Shown here: piece after piece, positions 52,007 to 61,018 of the stretch
How positions within the stretch are numbered: position 1 is the stretch's first letter
Layout: each line of letters opens with the position of its first letter
NCBI RefSeq assembly: GCF_002002925.1
Contig: NZ_CP019511.1
Location: forward strand, 1,240,001 to 1,304,000
DNA: 64,000 nt
DNA from: Sphingomonas sp. LM7
GTDB taxonomy: Bacteria; Pseudomonadota; Alphaproteobacteria; Sphingomonadales; Sphingomonadaceae
Direction: 5' to 3'
Program-made: the position numbers and the translations under genes
Notes under the pieces: model-generated
The model's input: the letters and a program-made list of their open reading frames with translations, nothing else
What the model was told of the DNA's origin: nothing
The model's database searches: none

Positions 52007-53249
52007 ACCGCAGCACCTGGACCGGATCGGTGCTCGCCGCCTTCCACGCAGGATAGAGCGTGGCGAGGAACGCGAACAGCAAGGCCATCAGGCAGATGCC
52101 GATCGTCTCGAACGGATCGGTCTTCGCCGGAAGCTCGGTAAGGAAGCGCATCGACGGATCCCAAACCTGCTGGCCGGTGACGAAACCGATCCCCTGGACC
52201 ACCTGCGCGCGGAAGGTGATGAACAGGAAGCCGAGCACCCCGCCCGCGGCGACTCCGAGCGCGCCGATCGTGGTGCCCACGGTCACGAAAATCCGCATCA
52301 GCCCGCCGCGCGTCGCGCCCATCGTCCGCAGCACCGCGATGTCGCGGGTCTTGGAGCGGACCAGCATGATCAGCGACGAGACGATGTTGAACGAAGCCAC
52401 GACGAGGATGATCGACAGCACGGTGAACGACACGATCCGATCGACCTGCAGCGCCTCGAAAAGCTCGCGGTTCATCTGGCGCCAGTCGACGATCTGGCCG
52501 CTCTTGCCGACCTTGTCGACCAAGGGCGCGACGATCCGCTGGACATTGTCGGGATCGTTGGTGCCCATCTCGACCATGCTCACGGCGTCGCCGAGCAGCG
52601 TCAGCGTCTGCGCATCCTCGATCGGCATCACGACGAAAATCTTGTCGAAATCATAGACGCCGACTTCGAAGATCGCCTCGACCGTATAGTTCACCGAGCG
52701 GTACATCGTGCCCATCGGCGTTGCGTTGCCCGCAGGATTGATGATCGTGATCTTGCTGCCGACCGTGGCGCCGAGCGACTCCGCAAGCCGCGATCCGATC
52801 GCGACCTGCTCGCCGCCCGGCACCAGCCGATTGAGCGATCCGATCACTTCCTTGCCCTTGAGCGCGGGGTTGGCGCGGATGTCCTCGACTCGCATGCCGC
52901 GGATCTGGGCGAATTCGACGCGGCCGTTGAAGCTGGCGAACAGCGGCTGCTCGATCAGCGGGGTGGCGCTGATCACCCCGGGCGTCGCCTTGGCTTTTGC
53001 GACGACGTCGCGCCAGTCGCGCAACTGCCCGGCATAGCCCTGGACGACGGCATGGCCGTTCAGCCCGGTGATCTTGTCGAACAGCTCCGCGCGGAAGCCG
53101 TTCATGACGCTCATGACGACGATCAGCGCGGCGACGCCAAGCATCACCGCGACAAGGCTGAACCCGGCGACGACGGCGATGAACGCCTCGCTGCGGCCGG
53201 GCAGGAGATAACGGCGAGCGATCATCCGCTCGTAGCGTGAGAGTAGCAT
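51999..53249 (-). CDS. lolC: Lipoprotein-releasing permease (LolC/LolE family, single copy)
   Basis: 416 aa permease with a first membrane helix after '[30 protein letters not shown]', a periplasmic MacB-like domain and three C-terminal helices ('[22 protein letters not shown]', '[21 protein letters not shown]', '[21 protein letters not shown]') forming the FtsX core. Only one permease gene is next to lolD, so the complex is probably LolD2-LolF-like, with one permease doing the jobs of LolC and LolE (established for several proteobacteria; here inferred from the single gene). A 452-bp gap precedes the gene. Confidence 0.9.
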   Translation of the reverse strand: MLLSRYERMIARRYLLPGRSEAFIAVVAGFSLVAVMLGVAALIVVMSVMNGFRAELFDKITGLNGHAVVQGYAGQLRDWRDVVAKAKATPGVISATPLIEQPLFASFNGRVEFAQIRGMRVEDIRANPALKGKEVIGSLNRLVPGGEQVAIGSRLAESLGATVGSKITIINPAGNATPMGTMYRSVNYTVEAIFEVGVYDFDKIFVVMPIEDAQTLTLLGDAVSMVEMGTNDPDNVQRIVAPLVDKVGKSGQIVDWRQMNRELFEALQVDRIVSFTVLSIILVVASFNIVSSLIMLVRSKTRDIAVLRTMGATRGGLMRIFVTVGTTIGALGVAAGGVLGFLFITFRAQVVQGIGFVTGQQVWDPSMRFLTELPAKTDPFETIGICLMALLFAFLATLYPAWKAASTDPVQVLRYE

Positions 53250-53701
53250 GCGGTCGGTGGGACCCTGACGTGAGTGCTTGCCGCCGCTCTAGGCCATGCG
53301 GACGCCGGCTGGCAATGCAGGCGCATCATCATAGGTGTGTCCGCTATGTTGCCGATTCAACACAGGGTGCCGCCAATCGGCGGCCGGCCTTTCCAAAGCC
53401 GGTGACAAAAGCCGTTCACCGACGTAGCAGACGGCTGTCGAAACGCAGGCAGCAAATGGCCGTGGTTCGGGGAGGGCTCCGCCCCGCTCGTAGGCAAGTA
53501 CGAGCGTGTGGGCAGAGCCTGACAAAGGGGGCTGACGAGCATTCGTCACGCAGGCGGCCGGGCTGGAAACAGTCCGGCCGTTTGCCGTTTCAGGCCCCTT
53601 TTCCCGAAATGCGCCGCGTTTTGAAAGAGGGAGGCGGTGCGGGCTCCGCCTCCCTCCCCTAGCGTCCCCCGGCCATGGCGAGACGCTAGACACGCAGACG
53701 A
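53250..53701. other. 452-bp intergenic region, densely base-paired
   Basis: Frames here have no family-like sequence on either strand. The DNA has several perfect hairpins: GCCGCC-aatc-GGCGGC (53369-53384), CCGGC...GCCGG (53384-53402), GGTGA...TCACC (53401-53420), AGCCGT...ACGGCT (about 53410-53436) and CGCTCGTA...TACGAGCG (53485-53506). They are too regular for ordinary spacer DNA and could be an RNA gene or a leader. The lolC promoter and the receptor terminator must also lie here. Confidence 0.5.
53627..53656 (-). terminator. Hairpin terminator of the TonB-dependent receptor gene
   Basis: 11-bp perfect stem 53627-53637 / 53646-53656 (GAGGGAGGCGG arm) with an 8-base loop, 46 bp beyond the receptor's stop. 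On the minus strand TTTC follows the stem; the T tract is short, so termination may be weak. Confidence 0.5.
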
Positions 53702-56170
53702 TCAGAAGGCCTTGCTGATCGTCAAACCATAGGTCCGCGGGTCGCCCGGGTTGCCGGCCACCAGGCCGGTGTTGCCCGGGGTCGTCGCGAGCAATTCGAA
53801 ATACTCCTCGTCAAAGGCGTTGCGGACCCAGCCGAAGATGTTGAAGTCGTCGGTGCGGAAGCCGAGGCGGAAGTTCGCCAGCGTGTACCCGCTGATATCG
53901 GTGTAGATCGATCGCGAGGCGTTGGACGAGAAGTCGGACCGCGAGCTGGCGTCGCCGGCGAGATAGAATTCGCCGTCCAGCCCGGCCACCTTGGCCGGAG
54001 CATTATATTCCGCGCCATAGGAGAAGGCCCAGTTCGAGATGCCGGGCAGCCACTGGCCTGAAATGTCGCAAACCACCGGGCTCAGCTGGCCCGGAACGCC
54101 GGGCGTACCGCCTGCGCTGCCGACGGGTGCGGCGCTGCCGCCCGAGCGCTCTGGCGGGCACGGCGCGTTGACGAACTCGACATATTCGTGATCGGTGTAG
54201 GCGCCGTTGACATAGGCAGTGAACCGCTCGGTCGGGCGGATCGAAAAGTCGGCCTCCACGCCGCGGACGCGCACTTCGCCGGCATTGGCGAGGTAGCCGC
54301 GCAGCGTCGAGGTCGAGCTGTTGTTCACGATCGCCTGATAGTCTTTGATGATCGTCCAATAGCCCGTCACGTTGAGCGTCGCCTTGCGGTCCCAGAACTG
54401 CGATTTCACGCCGAGCTCGAAATGGTCGACCTTTTCGGGATCGATCTGGGCCAGGTCGGTCTGGACCACGCCGTTGACCACGGGGACGCCGTTGAGATTC
54501 AGGCCGCCTGATTTGAAGGTGTGGGCATAGGTCGCGTAGAGCAGCACGTCGCGTGACGGCTTGTACGACGCAGTCAGATCATAGGTGAGGTTCCAGGCGC
54601 GATAGGCTTCGTCGGTGAAGGCCTGGGGCTGGATCGCCTCGCGCTGTGCCGCCTGACGCGCGGTGCCCCCGCTATAGGGCACCAGGACGCCCTGCGCATC
54701 GCGGACGATCGAGACATAGCTGCCGACCTTGTCGTCGTAATTGACGCGGATGCCGGGCGAGAGCGTGATCGAGTCGGTGACGTCCCAGTTGAACTTGCCG
54801 AAGATCGCGCCGCTGAAATTCTTGAGTCGGATGTCGTTCTCGGCGGTCAGCCCGTCTAGGACGCTCGGATCGTTCGACAGCGCGCTCGACGGATTGAGCA
54901 GCCAGCGGCTCGCCGCCGATCCCTGCTGCTGCTGCCCGGTGGTGTGGATCTTCTGGTAGAAACCGAACACGCCGAGGACATAGTCGAAGCCCGTGCCTTC
55001 GCCGGCGTAGCGGAATTCCTGAGTGAACTGGTCCTGCCGTGTCGGGTTCTGCGAGAGCGTGGTGATCGGAAGGCCGGTAAAGTCGCGGTCGTTCTTCGGC
55101 CCCCAGTCCCAGAAGCGCCAGGCAGTGACCGACGTCAGCGTGCCCGAGCCGAGATTGAGCTCGCCACGCAGGGAGGCGCCGCCGAGCACGTTGAGTGCGT
55201 TGAGCTCGGCATCGACGTCAGTCAGCCGATCGAACGGATTAGTGCTCGGCACGGTATAGCCCAGTGCGGCGGTCAGCGCCGGATATTGGCGGTTCGCCGG
55301 GCGTTGGGTCGGGCCGTAGCGCACATAGATTTGCGCGCAGCATTCGGGATCCTGGCGGTTATAATCGCCCGACAGCGTCAGGCTCAGGCTGTCGCTTGCA
55401 TGCCAGAGCAGCGCACCGCGCAGGCCGATATTGTCCTGCTCGTTGATATAGTTGCCGGTTGCGACATTGAAGATCGTGCCGCGGCGGCTGGTCGTCGAGA
55501 TGCCGAGGCGGACCGCGACGGTATCGGCCAGCGGGCCGGAGATCGAAGCCTTGGCCTGCTTGAACGCAAGATTGCCCGCGGTCACTTCGGCGCGCCCTTC
55601 GAAATCGAAGCTTGGCGCCTTGCTGGTGATGCTGATCGCGCCGGCAACGGTGTTCTTGCCGTAGAGCGTGCCCTGCGGACCGCGCAGCGTCTCGACCTGC
55701 TGGACGTCGAGGAAATCGAGCGTGGCGACTGCGACGCGGCTGAAATAGACCTGGTCGATATAGACGCCGACGCCCTGATCGATGCCGTCATTGGTGAGGC
55801 CCAGCGGCGCGCCGAGCCCGCGGATGTTTACCGAGGAGTTGCGCGGGTTCGACGAATAGAATTGCAGCGTCGGCTGGAGTTGCTGGAGGCGCTGGACGTT
55901 GAAGCTGCCGGTATTGTCGAGCTCCTTCACGCCGACCACCGAGATCGGGATCGGCACGTCCTGCACCTGTTCCGCGCGGCGGCGGGCAGTGACGACGATG
56001 TCGGCGGCCGCAGAGCTGCGCTGCACGTCTTCGGGGGTACGGTCCTGTTCGCCGGGGGTGGTTCGCGGCGCGCTCTCCGGCGCGGTCACGGTCGGCACTT
56101 CCTGCGCAACCGCAAGCGGCGAGGTTCCGGCCAGTAAAAGCAGCGATAGCGAAGAAAGGCTCATCAACAT
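53702..56170 (-). CDS. TonB-dependent outer-membrane receptor
   Basis: 822 aa. A signal peptide (hydrophobic LSSLSLLLLAGTSPLAVA, cleavage near residue 22) is followed by the TonB box region (DIVVTARRR), the plug domain with 'NIRGLG' and 'QVETLRGPQGTLYGKNTVAGAI', and a beta barrel that ends in a terminal Phe (ISKAF), typical of outer-membrane barrels. Such receptors of sphingomonads take up siderophores, vitamins or sugars, driven by TonB. The substrate cannot be read. Two adjacent Cys (about residue 272) sit in an extracellular-loop-like segment. Single gene with a GGGGG ribosome site; divergent from hsp20. Confidence 0.95.
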   Translation of the reverse strand: MLMSLSSLSLLLLAGTSPLAVAQEVPTVTAPESAPRTTPGEQDRTPEDVQRSSAAADIVVTARRRAEQVQDVPIPISVVGVKELDNTGSFNVQRLQQLQPTLQFYSSNPRNSSVNIRGLGAPLGLTNDGIDQGVGVYIDQVYFSRVAVATLDFLDVQQVETLRGPQGTLYGKNTVAGAISITSKAPSFDFEGRAEVTAGNLAFKQAKASISGPLADTVAVRLGISTTSRRGTIFNVATGNYINEQDNIGLRGALLWHASDSLSLTLSGDYNRQDPECCAQIYVRYGPTQRPANRQYPALTAALGYTVPSTNPFDRLTDVDAELNALNVLGGASLRGELNLGSGTLTSVTAWRFWDWGPKNDRDFTGLPITTLSQNPTRQDQFTQEFRYAGEGTGFDYVLGVFGFYQKIHTTGQQQQGSAASRWLLNPSSALSNDPSVLDGLTAENDIRLKNFSGAIFGKFNWDVTDSITLSPGIRVNYDDKVGSYVSIVRDAQGVLVPYSGGTARQAAQREAIQPQAFTDEAYRAWNLTYDLTASYKPSRDVLLYATYAHTFKSGGLNLNGVPVVNGVVQTDLAQIDPEKVDHFELGVKSQFWDRKATLNVTGYWTIIKDYQAIVNNSSTSTLRGYLANAGEVRVRGVEADFSIRPTERFTAYVNGAYTDHEYVEFVNAPCPPERSGGSAAPVGSAGGTPGVPGQLSPVVCDISGQWLPGISNWAFSYGAEYNAPAKVAGLDGEFYLAGDASSRSDFSSNASRSIYTDISGYTLANFRLGFRTDDFNIFGWVRNAFDEEYFELLATTPGNTGLVAGNPGDPRTYGLTISKAF

Positions 56171-56285
56171 CCCCCTGTTTTGTTGATGCCAATCTCCATC
56201 ATATCAGTAGGCATTAGCCAGCAAGCGAATCTTTGGATAGCCGAAGCTGGGTTTCTCCGACGCACCCACGGAGCGCTTCGCCGCA

Positions 56286-56315
56286 CTTGAAACGGCGAAC
56301 TGCGAAACCACATTC
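56286..56315 (+). promoter_or_regulatory. RpoH (sigma-32) type heat-shock promoter of hsp20
   Basis: CTTGAAA at 56286-56292, 16-bp spacer, then CACATTC at 56309-56315. This fits the sigma-32 pattern CTTGAAA-N13-17-CCCATNT closely at the -35 box and in five of seven -10 positions. It predicts a transcript starting near 56322 with a leader of about 90 nt. Confidence 0.7.
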
Positions 56316-56321
56316 CGGAAT

Positions 56322-56413
56322 GTCACGGTGCCAGATGGGCCGCGACAAGCAGCGCCGCGGATTTCCGGGCGCAGCACCAAGAGACGTTCAACTTGCTCAC
56401 AAGAGGATTTGTA
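56322..56413 (+). promoter_or_regulatory. Candidate ROSE-type RNA thermometer in the hsp20 leader
   Basis: The roughly 92-nt leader ends cttgctcacaagaggattt just before gtaATG. It carries the UUGCU core that in ROSE thermometers pairs imperfectly with the AGGA ribosome binding site; CTTG/CAAG can close the hairpin. ROSE elements are known upstream of small heat-shock genes in alphaproteobacteria, and the position, length and core fit. Only the 3' hairpin was examined by eye. Confidence 0.5.
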
Positions 56414-56878
56414 ATGCGTCAGTTCGACTTTACTCCGTTCCGCCGCTCCACCGTCGGTTTTGACCGGCTGTTCGACTTGCTGGAAACCAGCGCTCGTCAG
56501 GCCAGCAGCGAGAATTACCCTCCCTTCAACCTCGAGCGCATCGCCGAGGACCGCTATCGCATCACGCTTGCCGTCGCCGGGTTCAAGGCCGATGAAGTCG
56601 AAGTGACCGCGCAGCAAAACCTGCTGCTCGTGCAGGGCAAGAAGGCGAGCGAGAACGAGAACAACCAGGGCGCGTTCCTGCATCTCGGCATCGCCAGCCG
56701 CAGCTTCGAGCGCCGCTTCGAACTCGCCGACTTCGTTCTCGTCGAGAGCGCGGATCTCGCCGACGGCCTGCTCGTCATCGAGTTGGTCCGCGAAGTGCCC
56801 GAGGCGATGAAGCCCAAGAAGATCGCCGTCAACGCCGGCGGCCAGCCCACTCCGATCGCGCATCGCGACGCGGCGTAA
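56414..56878 (+). CDS. Small heat-shock protein, Hsp20/IbpA type
   Basis: 154 aa ATP-independent holdase that binds unfolded proteins under heat stress. Layout: N-terminal arm (MRQFDFTPFRRSTVGFDRLF), alpha-crystallin domain from 'NYPPFNLERIAEDRYRITLAVAGF' through 'RSFERRFELADFVLVESADLADGLLVIELVREVPE', and the C-terminal tail 'KPKKIAVN', which holds the IxV assembly motif. ATG at 56414 with AGAGGA upstream. It follows a heat-shock promoter and a possible RNA thermometer, and it is closed by a strong terminator. Confidence 0.95.
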   Translation: MRQFDFTPFRRSTVGFDRLFDLLETSARQASSENYPPFNLERIAEDRYRITLAVAGFKADEVEVTAQQNLLLVQGKKASENENNQGAFLHLGIASRSFERRFELADFVLVESADLADGLLVIELVREVPEAMKPKKIAVNAGGQPTPIAHRDAA

Positions 56879-56925
56879 CCGCTCCCAGGGCTAGCGGCGC
56901 TTTCCTCCTTTGGCGCCGCAGCAGA

Positions 56926-56960
56926 GGCGCTCGGGCACTGCCCGGGCGCCTTTTGTTTTT
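56926..56960 (+). terminator. Strong intrinsic terminator of hsp20
   Basis: Stem GGCGCTCGGGC (56926-56936), loop act, GCCCGGGCGCC (56940-56950), one G-T pair, followed by TTTTGTTTTT. The convergent isomerase gene has its own hairpin at 56971-56997 (ATCCTCC/GGAGGAT) right after its stop. Confidence 0.9.
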
Positions 56961-56999
56961 GGGGTCTGAAATCCTCCGCTGGGAACCGGGGGAGGATAT

Positions 57000-57668
57000 T
57001 TAGTTCGGCTTGATCCACGGATTGGGGCTGATCTGCCAGGGCTTGACGTTTCCCGTGGGCTTTGGCGCGCCGTCGAGCCGCACCGCGCGGACGATCTTCA
57101 CCGGCTCGGGCTGGATCATCTGGCCGCGCATCGGGCCCCTGCCCCCGCCGGTCGGGCTGGCCAGGATCTTGCGCACCACGTCCATGCCCTCGACCACGCG
57201 GCCGAACGCCGCATAGCCGTTGCGCGTGGTGCCGCGCGCGTCGAGCGACGGATTGTCGCCGACCATGATCGAGAAATTGCCCGTCGCCCCGTCGATATTG
57301 GCGCCATGCGCCATCGAGACGGTGCCGTCGGTGTGGCGGATGCCGGTCTGGTTGGTCGGCTCCAGCGGCGGCGACGGCAGCACGCGCCTCGCGTCGCTGG
57401 CGATCCCGCCCTGCACGAAGCCGAACTTCGGGTTCCCGATGCGGCGAGACGCCCGGTAGAAGCCGGTGCCGTCCAGCCGGCCGTCATCGACATAGGCGAG
57501 GAAATTCGCCGTCGTCTTGGGCGCGCGGCGGGCGTCGAGCGCGAGGACGATGTTGCCCGCGCTGGTCTCGATCCGCACCCGAACCATGCCGGGGACCGGC
57601 TTGCTCTGCGCGGCGGCATCGACGGTGGAGACCAGGAAGAACGCGAGCAACGCGACGAGGATACGCAT
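57000..57668 (-). CDS. Secreted cyclophilin-type peptidyl-prolyl isomerase
   Basis: 222 aa with a signal peptide (MRILVALLAFFLVSTVDAAAQ). Cyclophilin fold: 'VRIETSAGNIVLALDARRAPKTTANFLAYVDDGRLDGTGFYR', the 'GFVQGGIA' loop, 'GTVSMAHG', 'NFSIMVGDNPSLDA' and 'YAAFGRVVEGMDVVRKI'. It assists proline isomerisation of proteins in the periplasm. ATG at 57668 chosen because it begins the signal peptide; the upstream in-frame part runs into the hydrolase gene. About 50 bp after the alpha/beta hydrolase on the same strand, so it may be co-transcribed. Confidence 0.9.
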   Translation of the reverse strand: MRILVALLAFFLVSTVDAAAQSKPVPGMVRVRIETSAGNIVLALDARRAPKTTANFLAYVDDGRLDGTGFYRASRRIGNPKFGFVQGGIASDARRVLPSPPLEPTNQTGIRHTDGTVSMAHGANIDGATGNFSIMVGDNPSLDARGTTRNGYAAFGRVVEGMDVVRKILASPTGGGRGPMRGQMIQPEPVKIVRAVRLDGAPKPTGNVKPWQISPNPWIKPN

Positions 57669-57717
57669 GGGCGGTGTCGCTAATCGAAGCAATCGCGCGC
57701 GGGAAGGCCTTTCGGCC

Positions 57718-58560
57718 TCAGAGGAAACCGACCTGCCGCAGCCACGCCTCGCAAAGCCGCGGCCAGAGCGACACCGGCAGGTCCGGCGTGTCGAGCGCGA
57801 AACCGTGCGGCGCGTCGGTGAAGACGTGCAATTCGGCGCTGGCACCCGCCGCACCGAACGCCGCATGCAGACGCCGGGCATTCTCGACGGGAACGACCGC
57901 GTCGTTGCCGGCATAGATGATGAAGGTGGGCGGCGGCCCCGCGATCAGTTGCGCATCGGGCTGGAGGCGATCGTACATCGCCTGCTTCTCGATCGGCGGC
58001 AGCGACGGCTTGTCGGCGACGATCGTCCGCCCCCTGGCGTTGGTGGAGATCGGCGCATACCCGACCACCAGCACGTCGGGCCGTGTCGCCTGCCCGGCAT
58101 GGCGCGACGCCGGCGGTGTCCATTCCGCCGGATATTCGGCAGCGAGGCACGCGGCGAGATGCCCGCCCGAGGACAGTCCGACGACGCCGAGCCCGGATCC
58201 TGCGCGGCCGCTGGCGCGGATAACCCGCATCGCTTCCGTCGCATCGTCGAGCGGCGCGGCCACGCCGTGCTCGGCATTGGGAAAGCGGTGGATCAGAACG
58301 AAGGCATGATAGCCGAGGCCGCTAAGCCATTGCGCGACCTGCACGCCCTCGCGCCCGGCCATGAGCTGGGTGTAACCGCCTCCGCCGAGCACCAGCATCG
58401 CCCGACCGTTGGGCCGCGTGGGCGCGTAGCCGAGGAGAACGGGCCGCGCGACTGTGGTGACGACGGCGGCTTCCGGCGTGGCGGCGGGGTCGGCGAGCGC
58501 GAATGCGCCTTCGATCGGTGCATCGTCCCAGAGCGGCCAGACGGTGTCGGCGGAGAGCAT
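57718..58560 (-). CDS. Alpha/beta hydrolase, acetyl esterase/lipase-like
   Basis: 280 aa. Oxyanion segment 'LVLGGGGYTQLMAG' (HGGG-like), nucleophile elbow GLSSGGH, the Asp in 'IYAGNDAVVPVENA' and the His in 'DAPHGFALD' give the catalytic triad of the acetyl-esterase / dienelactone-hydrolase-like group, often acting on acetylated sugars. Start: ATG at 58560 with AAGGAAAG ten bases before it is preferred to the GTG at 58584. No signal peptide. Substrate unknown. Confidence 0.85.
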   Translation of the reverse strand: MLSADTVWPLWDDAPIEGAFALADPAATPEAAVVTTVARPVLLGYAPTRPNGRAMLVLGGGGYTQLMAGREGVQVAQWLSGLGYHAFVLIHRFPNAEHGVAAPLDDATEAMRVIRASGRAGSGLGVVGLSSGGHLAACLAAEYPAEWTPPASRHAGQATRPDVLVVGYAPISTNARGRTIVADKPSLPPIEKQAMYDRLQPDAQLIAGPPPTFIIYAGNDAVVPVENARRLHAAFGAAGASAELHVFTDAPHGFALDTPDLPVSLWPRLCEAWLRQVGFL

Positions 58561-58596
58561 CGCGCGTATTCTTTCCTTCGTCACCCCGGCCCTGTT

Positions 58597-58688
58597 CCCC
58601 GGCGAAAGAAGGGGCCCAGTTTAGATGAGTTTAGCGAGCGACAACCGCCCTCTCGACAATTGGCAACTGGGCCCGGACTTCGCCGGGG
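58597..58688. repeat. Palindromic intergenic element after pyrG
   Basis: Arms at 58597-58621 and 58665-58688 are inverted copies (CCCCGGCGAA ... GGGCCCAGTT) with a few mismatches. It fills the gap between the alpha/beta hydrolase start and the pyrG stop (both minus) and ends only six bases before the pyrG stop codon. It may act as an RNA-level hairpin for the upstream gene. It belongs to a second sequence family from the repeat at 46541. Confidence 0.6.
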
Positions 58689-58694
58689 GAGAGA

Positions 58695-60326
58695 TCAGAC
58701 CAGCCGGCTCTGCTTCACCGCCGCCTCGATAAAGCTCGCAAATAGCGGGTGCGGATCGAACGGCTTGGACTTGAGCTCGGGATGGAACTGCACGCCAACG
58801 AACCACGGATGATCCGGCCGCTCGACGATCTCGGGCAGCGAACCGTCGGGCGACATGCCCGAGAACACCAGCCCGTTCTGCTCGAGCAGCGGCTTGTAAT
58901 GCGTGTTGACTTCGTAGCGGTGACGGTGCCGCTCGCTGATCTCATCCGAACCGTAGATCGACGCGACTACCGAATTGCCGCCAAGCTTGGCCGGATAGGC
59001 GCCAAGCCGCATCGTGCCGCCCAAATCGCCGCCTTCCTCGCGCTTCTGAATGCCTTCCGCGGTCATCCATTCGGTGATCATGCCGACCACCGGCTCCTCG
59101 GTAGGGCCGAATTCGGTCGTGGAAGCGGTGTCCAGCCCCTGGTCGCGCGCCGCATCGACGCACGCCATCTGCATGCCGAGACAGATGCCGAAGAACGGCA
59201 CGCCGCGCTCGCGCGCGAAGCGGACGCCGGCGATCTTGCCTTCGCTGCCCCGCTCGCCGAACCCGCCGGGGACGAGGATGCCGTCCATCGGCTCGAGCTT
59301 GGCGGCGACTTCCTCGTCGTCGCGCTCGAACAATTCGGCGTCGAGCCAGCGGATGTTGACCTTGACCTGGTTGGCGATGCCGCCGTGCACCAGCGCTTCG
59401 TGGAGCGACTTATAGGCGTCGGGAACGCCCATATATTTGCCGACCACGCCGATCGTGACTTCGCCCTCGGGATTGTCGAGGCGGCGCATGATGTTTTCCC
59501 AGCGATCGAGCGGCGGCGGCGCGCCTGCATCGATGCCGAACGCGCGGAGCACTTCGACGTCCAGACCTTCGCGGTGATACTGCATCGGCACCGCATAGAT
59601 GCTCTTGGCATCCAGCGCAGGAATGACCGCGGAGGTGGGCACGTTGCAGAACTGGGCGATCTTGGCACGTTCGCCGGCAGGAAGCTCGCGCTCCGAGCGG
59701 CAGACCAGAACGTCGGGCTGCACGCCCAATGCCGCAAGCTCGCGCACGCTGTGCTGGGTCGGCTTGGTCTTCAGCTCGCCGGCGGCGGAAATATACGGCA
59801 CCAGCGTGACGTGGATGCTCACGGTCTGGCCACGGCCGAGATCGTTGCGGAGCTGACGAATCGCTTCGATGAACGGCAGCGACTCGATATCGCCGACGGT
59901 GCCGCCGATCTCGCACAGCACGAAATCGAGGTCGTCGGTCTGGTCCTGCGCAAACGCCTTGATCGCATCGGTGACGTGCGGGATCACCTGCACCGTCGCG
60001 CCGAGATAGTCGCCGCGGCGCTCGCGCTCGATGATCGTCTTGTAGATCCGGCCCGAGGTGATGTTGTCAGACTGGCGCGACGCGACTCCGGTGAAGCGCT
60101 CGTAATGGCCCAGATCGAGATCGGTTTCTGCCCCGTCGTCGGTGACGTACACCTCACCATGCTGGTGCGGCGACATCGTGCCGGGATCGACGTTGAGATA
60201 GGGATCGAACTTGCGGATGCGGACCCGATAGCCTCGGGCCTGGAGCAAAGCCGCGAGGCTCGCCGCCATCAGACCCTTGCCAAGCGAGGAGACCACGCCG
60301 CCGGTGATGAATATATACCGCGCCAT
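58695..60326 (-). CDS. pyrG: CTP synthase
   Basis: 543 aa. Makes CTP from UTP, ATP and glutamine. The synthetase domain begins [19 protein letters not shown] (ATP loop) and contains '[15 protein letters not shown]'; the glutamine amidotransferase domain has '[19 protein letters not shown]' with the nucleophile Cys and '[12 protein letters not shown]' with the His-Glu pair. Full usual length. It follows secG by 92 bp on the same strand; the pair probably shares a transcript. Confidence 0.98.
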   Translation of the reverse strand: MARYIFITGGVVSSLGKGLMAASLAALLQARGYRVRIRKFDPYLNVDPGTMSPHQHGEVYVTDDGAETDLDLGHYERFTGVASRQSDNITSGRIYKTIIERERRGDYLGATVQVIPHVTDAIKAFAQDQTDDLDFVLCEIGGTVGDIESLPFIEAIRQLRNDLGRGQTVSIHVTLVPYISAAGELKTKPTQHSVRELAALGVQPDVLVCRSERELPAGERAKIAQFCNVPTSAVIPALDAKSIYAVPMQYHREGLDVEVLRAFGIDAGAPPPLDRWENIMRRLDNPEGEVTIGVVGKYMGVPDAYKSLHEALVHGGIANQVKVNIRWLDAELFERDDEEVAAKLEPMDGILVPGGFGERGSEGKIAGVRFARERGVPFFGICLGMQMACVDAARDQGLDTASTTEFGPTEEPVVGMITEWMTAEGIQKREEGGDLGGTMRLGAYPAKLGGNSVVASIYGSDEISERHRHRYEVNTHYKPLLEQNGLVFSGMSPDGSLPEIVERPDHPWFVGVQFHPELKSKPFDPHPLFASFIEAAVKQSRLV

Positions 60327-60418
60327 GGGAGAAAACGCCTAACGTCATTGGCCGCACGCCGACAAGCGCGCGACTCACTTATTTTTTCGATTGCCTCCGT
60401 CGCCGGAGAGCGGCGAGG

Positions 60419-60808
60419 TTATTGCGCGAGCGGAACCGAGCTGTTGGCCGGCGCAGTGGTCGCAGGTGCGGCGCCCGCGGGTGCCGTCGAGTTGCCGATC
60501 GCGAGCGGCGCTGCCGGAGCGCTGGTCGGCGAGGTGACCGGTGCGGTCGGTGCCCGCTGGAGCGACGTATCAATCGTCGTCGAGTGGCGCGACGCCGCGA
60601 CGAAGGCGAGCCCGATGCTCATCAGGATGAACAGAGTCGCCAGGATCGCCGTTGCACGCGTCAGGAAGTCTGCCGCGCCGCGCGCCGACATCAGGCCCGA
60701 GGGGCTGCCACCCGTGGTCAGTCCGCCGCCCTCCGAACGCTGCATGAGGATCACGGCAACGAGCAGTGCCGCGATGATGGCGTGGACGACGAGCAGAAAG
60801 GTGAACAT
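60419..60808 (-). CDS. secG: SecG, preprotein translocase subunit with an Ala/Pro/Thr-rich tail
   Basis: 129 aa. Two membrane helices (MFTFLLVVHAIIAALLVAVI, then 'ATAILATLFILMSIGLAFVAA') around the conserved 'MQRSEGGGL' loop identify SecG, which aids SecYE at the inner membrane. The C-terminus is a low-complexity Ala/Pro/Thr/Ser tail of about 45 residues, longer than in E. coli SecG but common in alphaproteobacteria. ATG at 60808; upstream in-frame residues have no family match. Confidence 0.9.
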   Translation of the reverse strand: MFTFLLVVHAIIAALLVAVILMQRSEGGGLTTGGSPSGLMSARGAADFLTRATAILATLFILMSIGLAFVAASRHSTTIDTSLQRAPTAPVTSPTSAPAAPLAIGNSTAPAGAAPATTAPANSSVPLAQ

Positions 60809-60978
60809 TGAGACCGGACCTGTTGCGAAAGCGGCGACATAGGGGAGCGGCCGCCGGGGATCAACCTGCGTCTGCCTGCGCGACGCCTCCCGTCGCAGCA
60901 CGAACCTTGTTCAATAAAGAAGTAACATTTCGCCAACGCACTGAAACCACTGCGCTCAAGCTGCGTTTGACTGAATGC

Positions 60979-60996
60979 TCCCGGACAGAACCGGGA
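60979..60996. promoter_or_regulatory. Candidate MarR operator, TCCCGG-6 nt-CCGGGA
   Basis: Perfect 6-bp inverted repeat with a 6-bp spacer, 23 bp before the marR start. Size and position suit autoregulation by the MarR-type dimer; chance is possible. Confidence 0.35.
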
Positions 60997-61018
60997 ACGT
61001 AACGGATGAGAAGATGCC

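Noticed and set aside
53237-53693. Overlapping frames of about 134-141 aa on both strands in the lolC-receptor gap
   Set aside because: No recognisable family, no ribosome site, odd composition; the DNA is better explained as base-paired structure.
60327-60418. Hairpin between secG and pyrG as a terminator
   Set aside because: A stem TCGCCG/CGGCGA exists after secG, but it is followed by A residues, not T, on the transcribed strand; the two genes are more likely co-transcribed.
42704-60842. Long antisense frames over the M1 peptidase, acyl-CoA synthetase, dnaE and pyrG (for example 46690-49506 plus and 58749-60842 plus)
   Set aside because: They lie opposite recognisable housekeeping genes with intact motifs, and have the biased composition (Arg, Asp, Ala) of reverse-complement reading.
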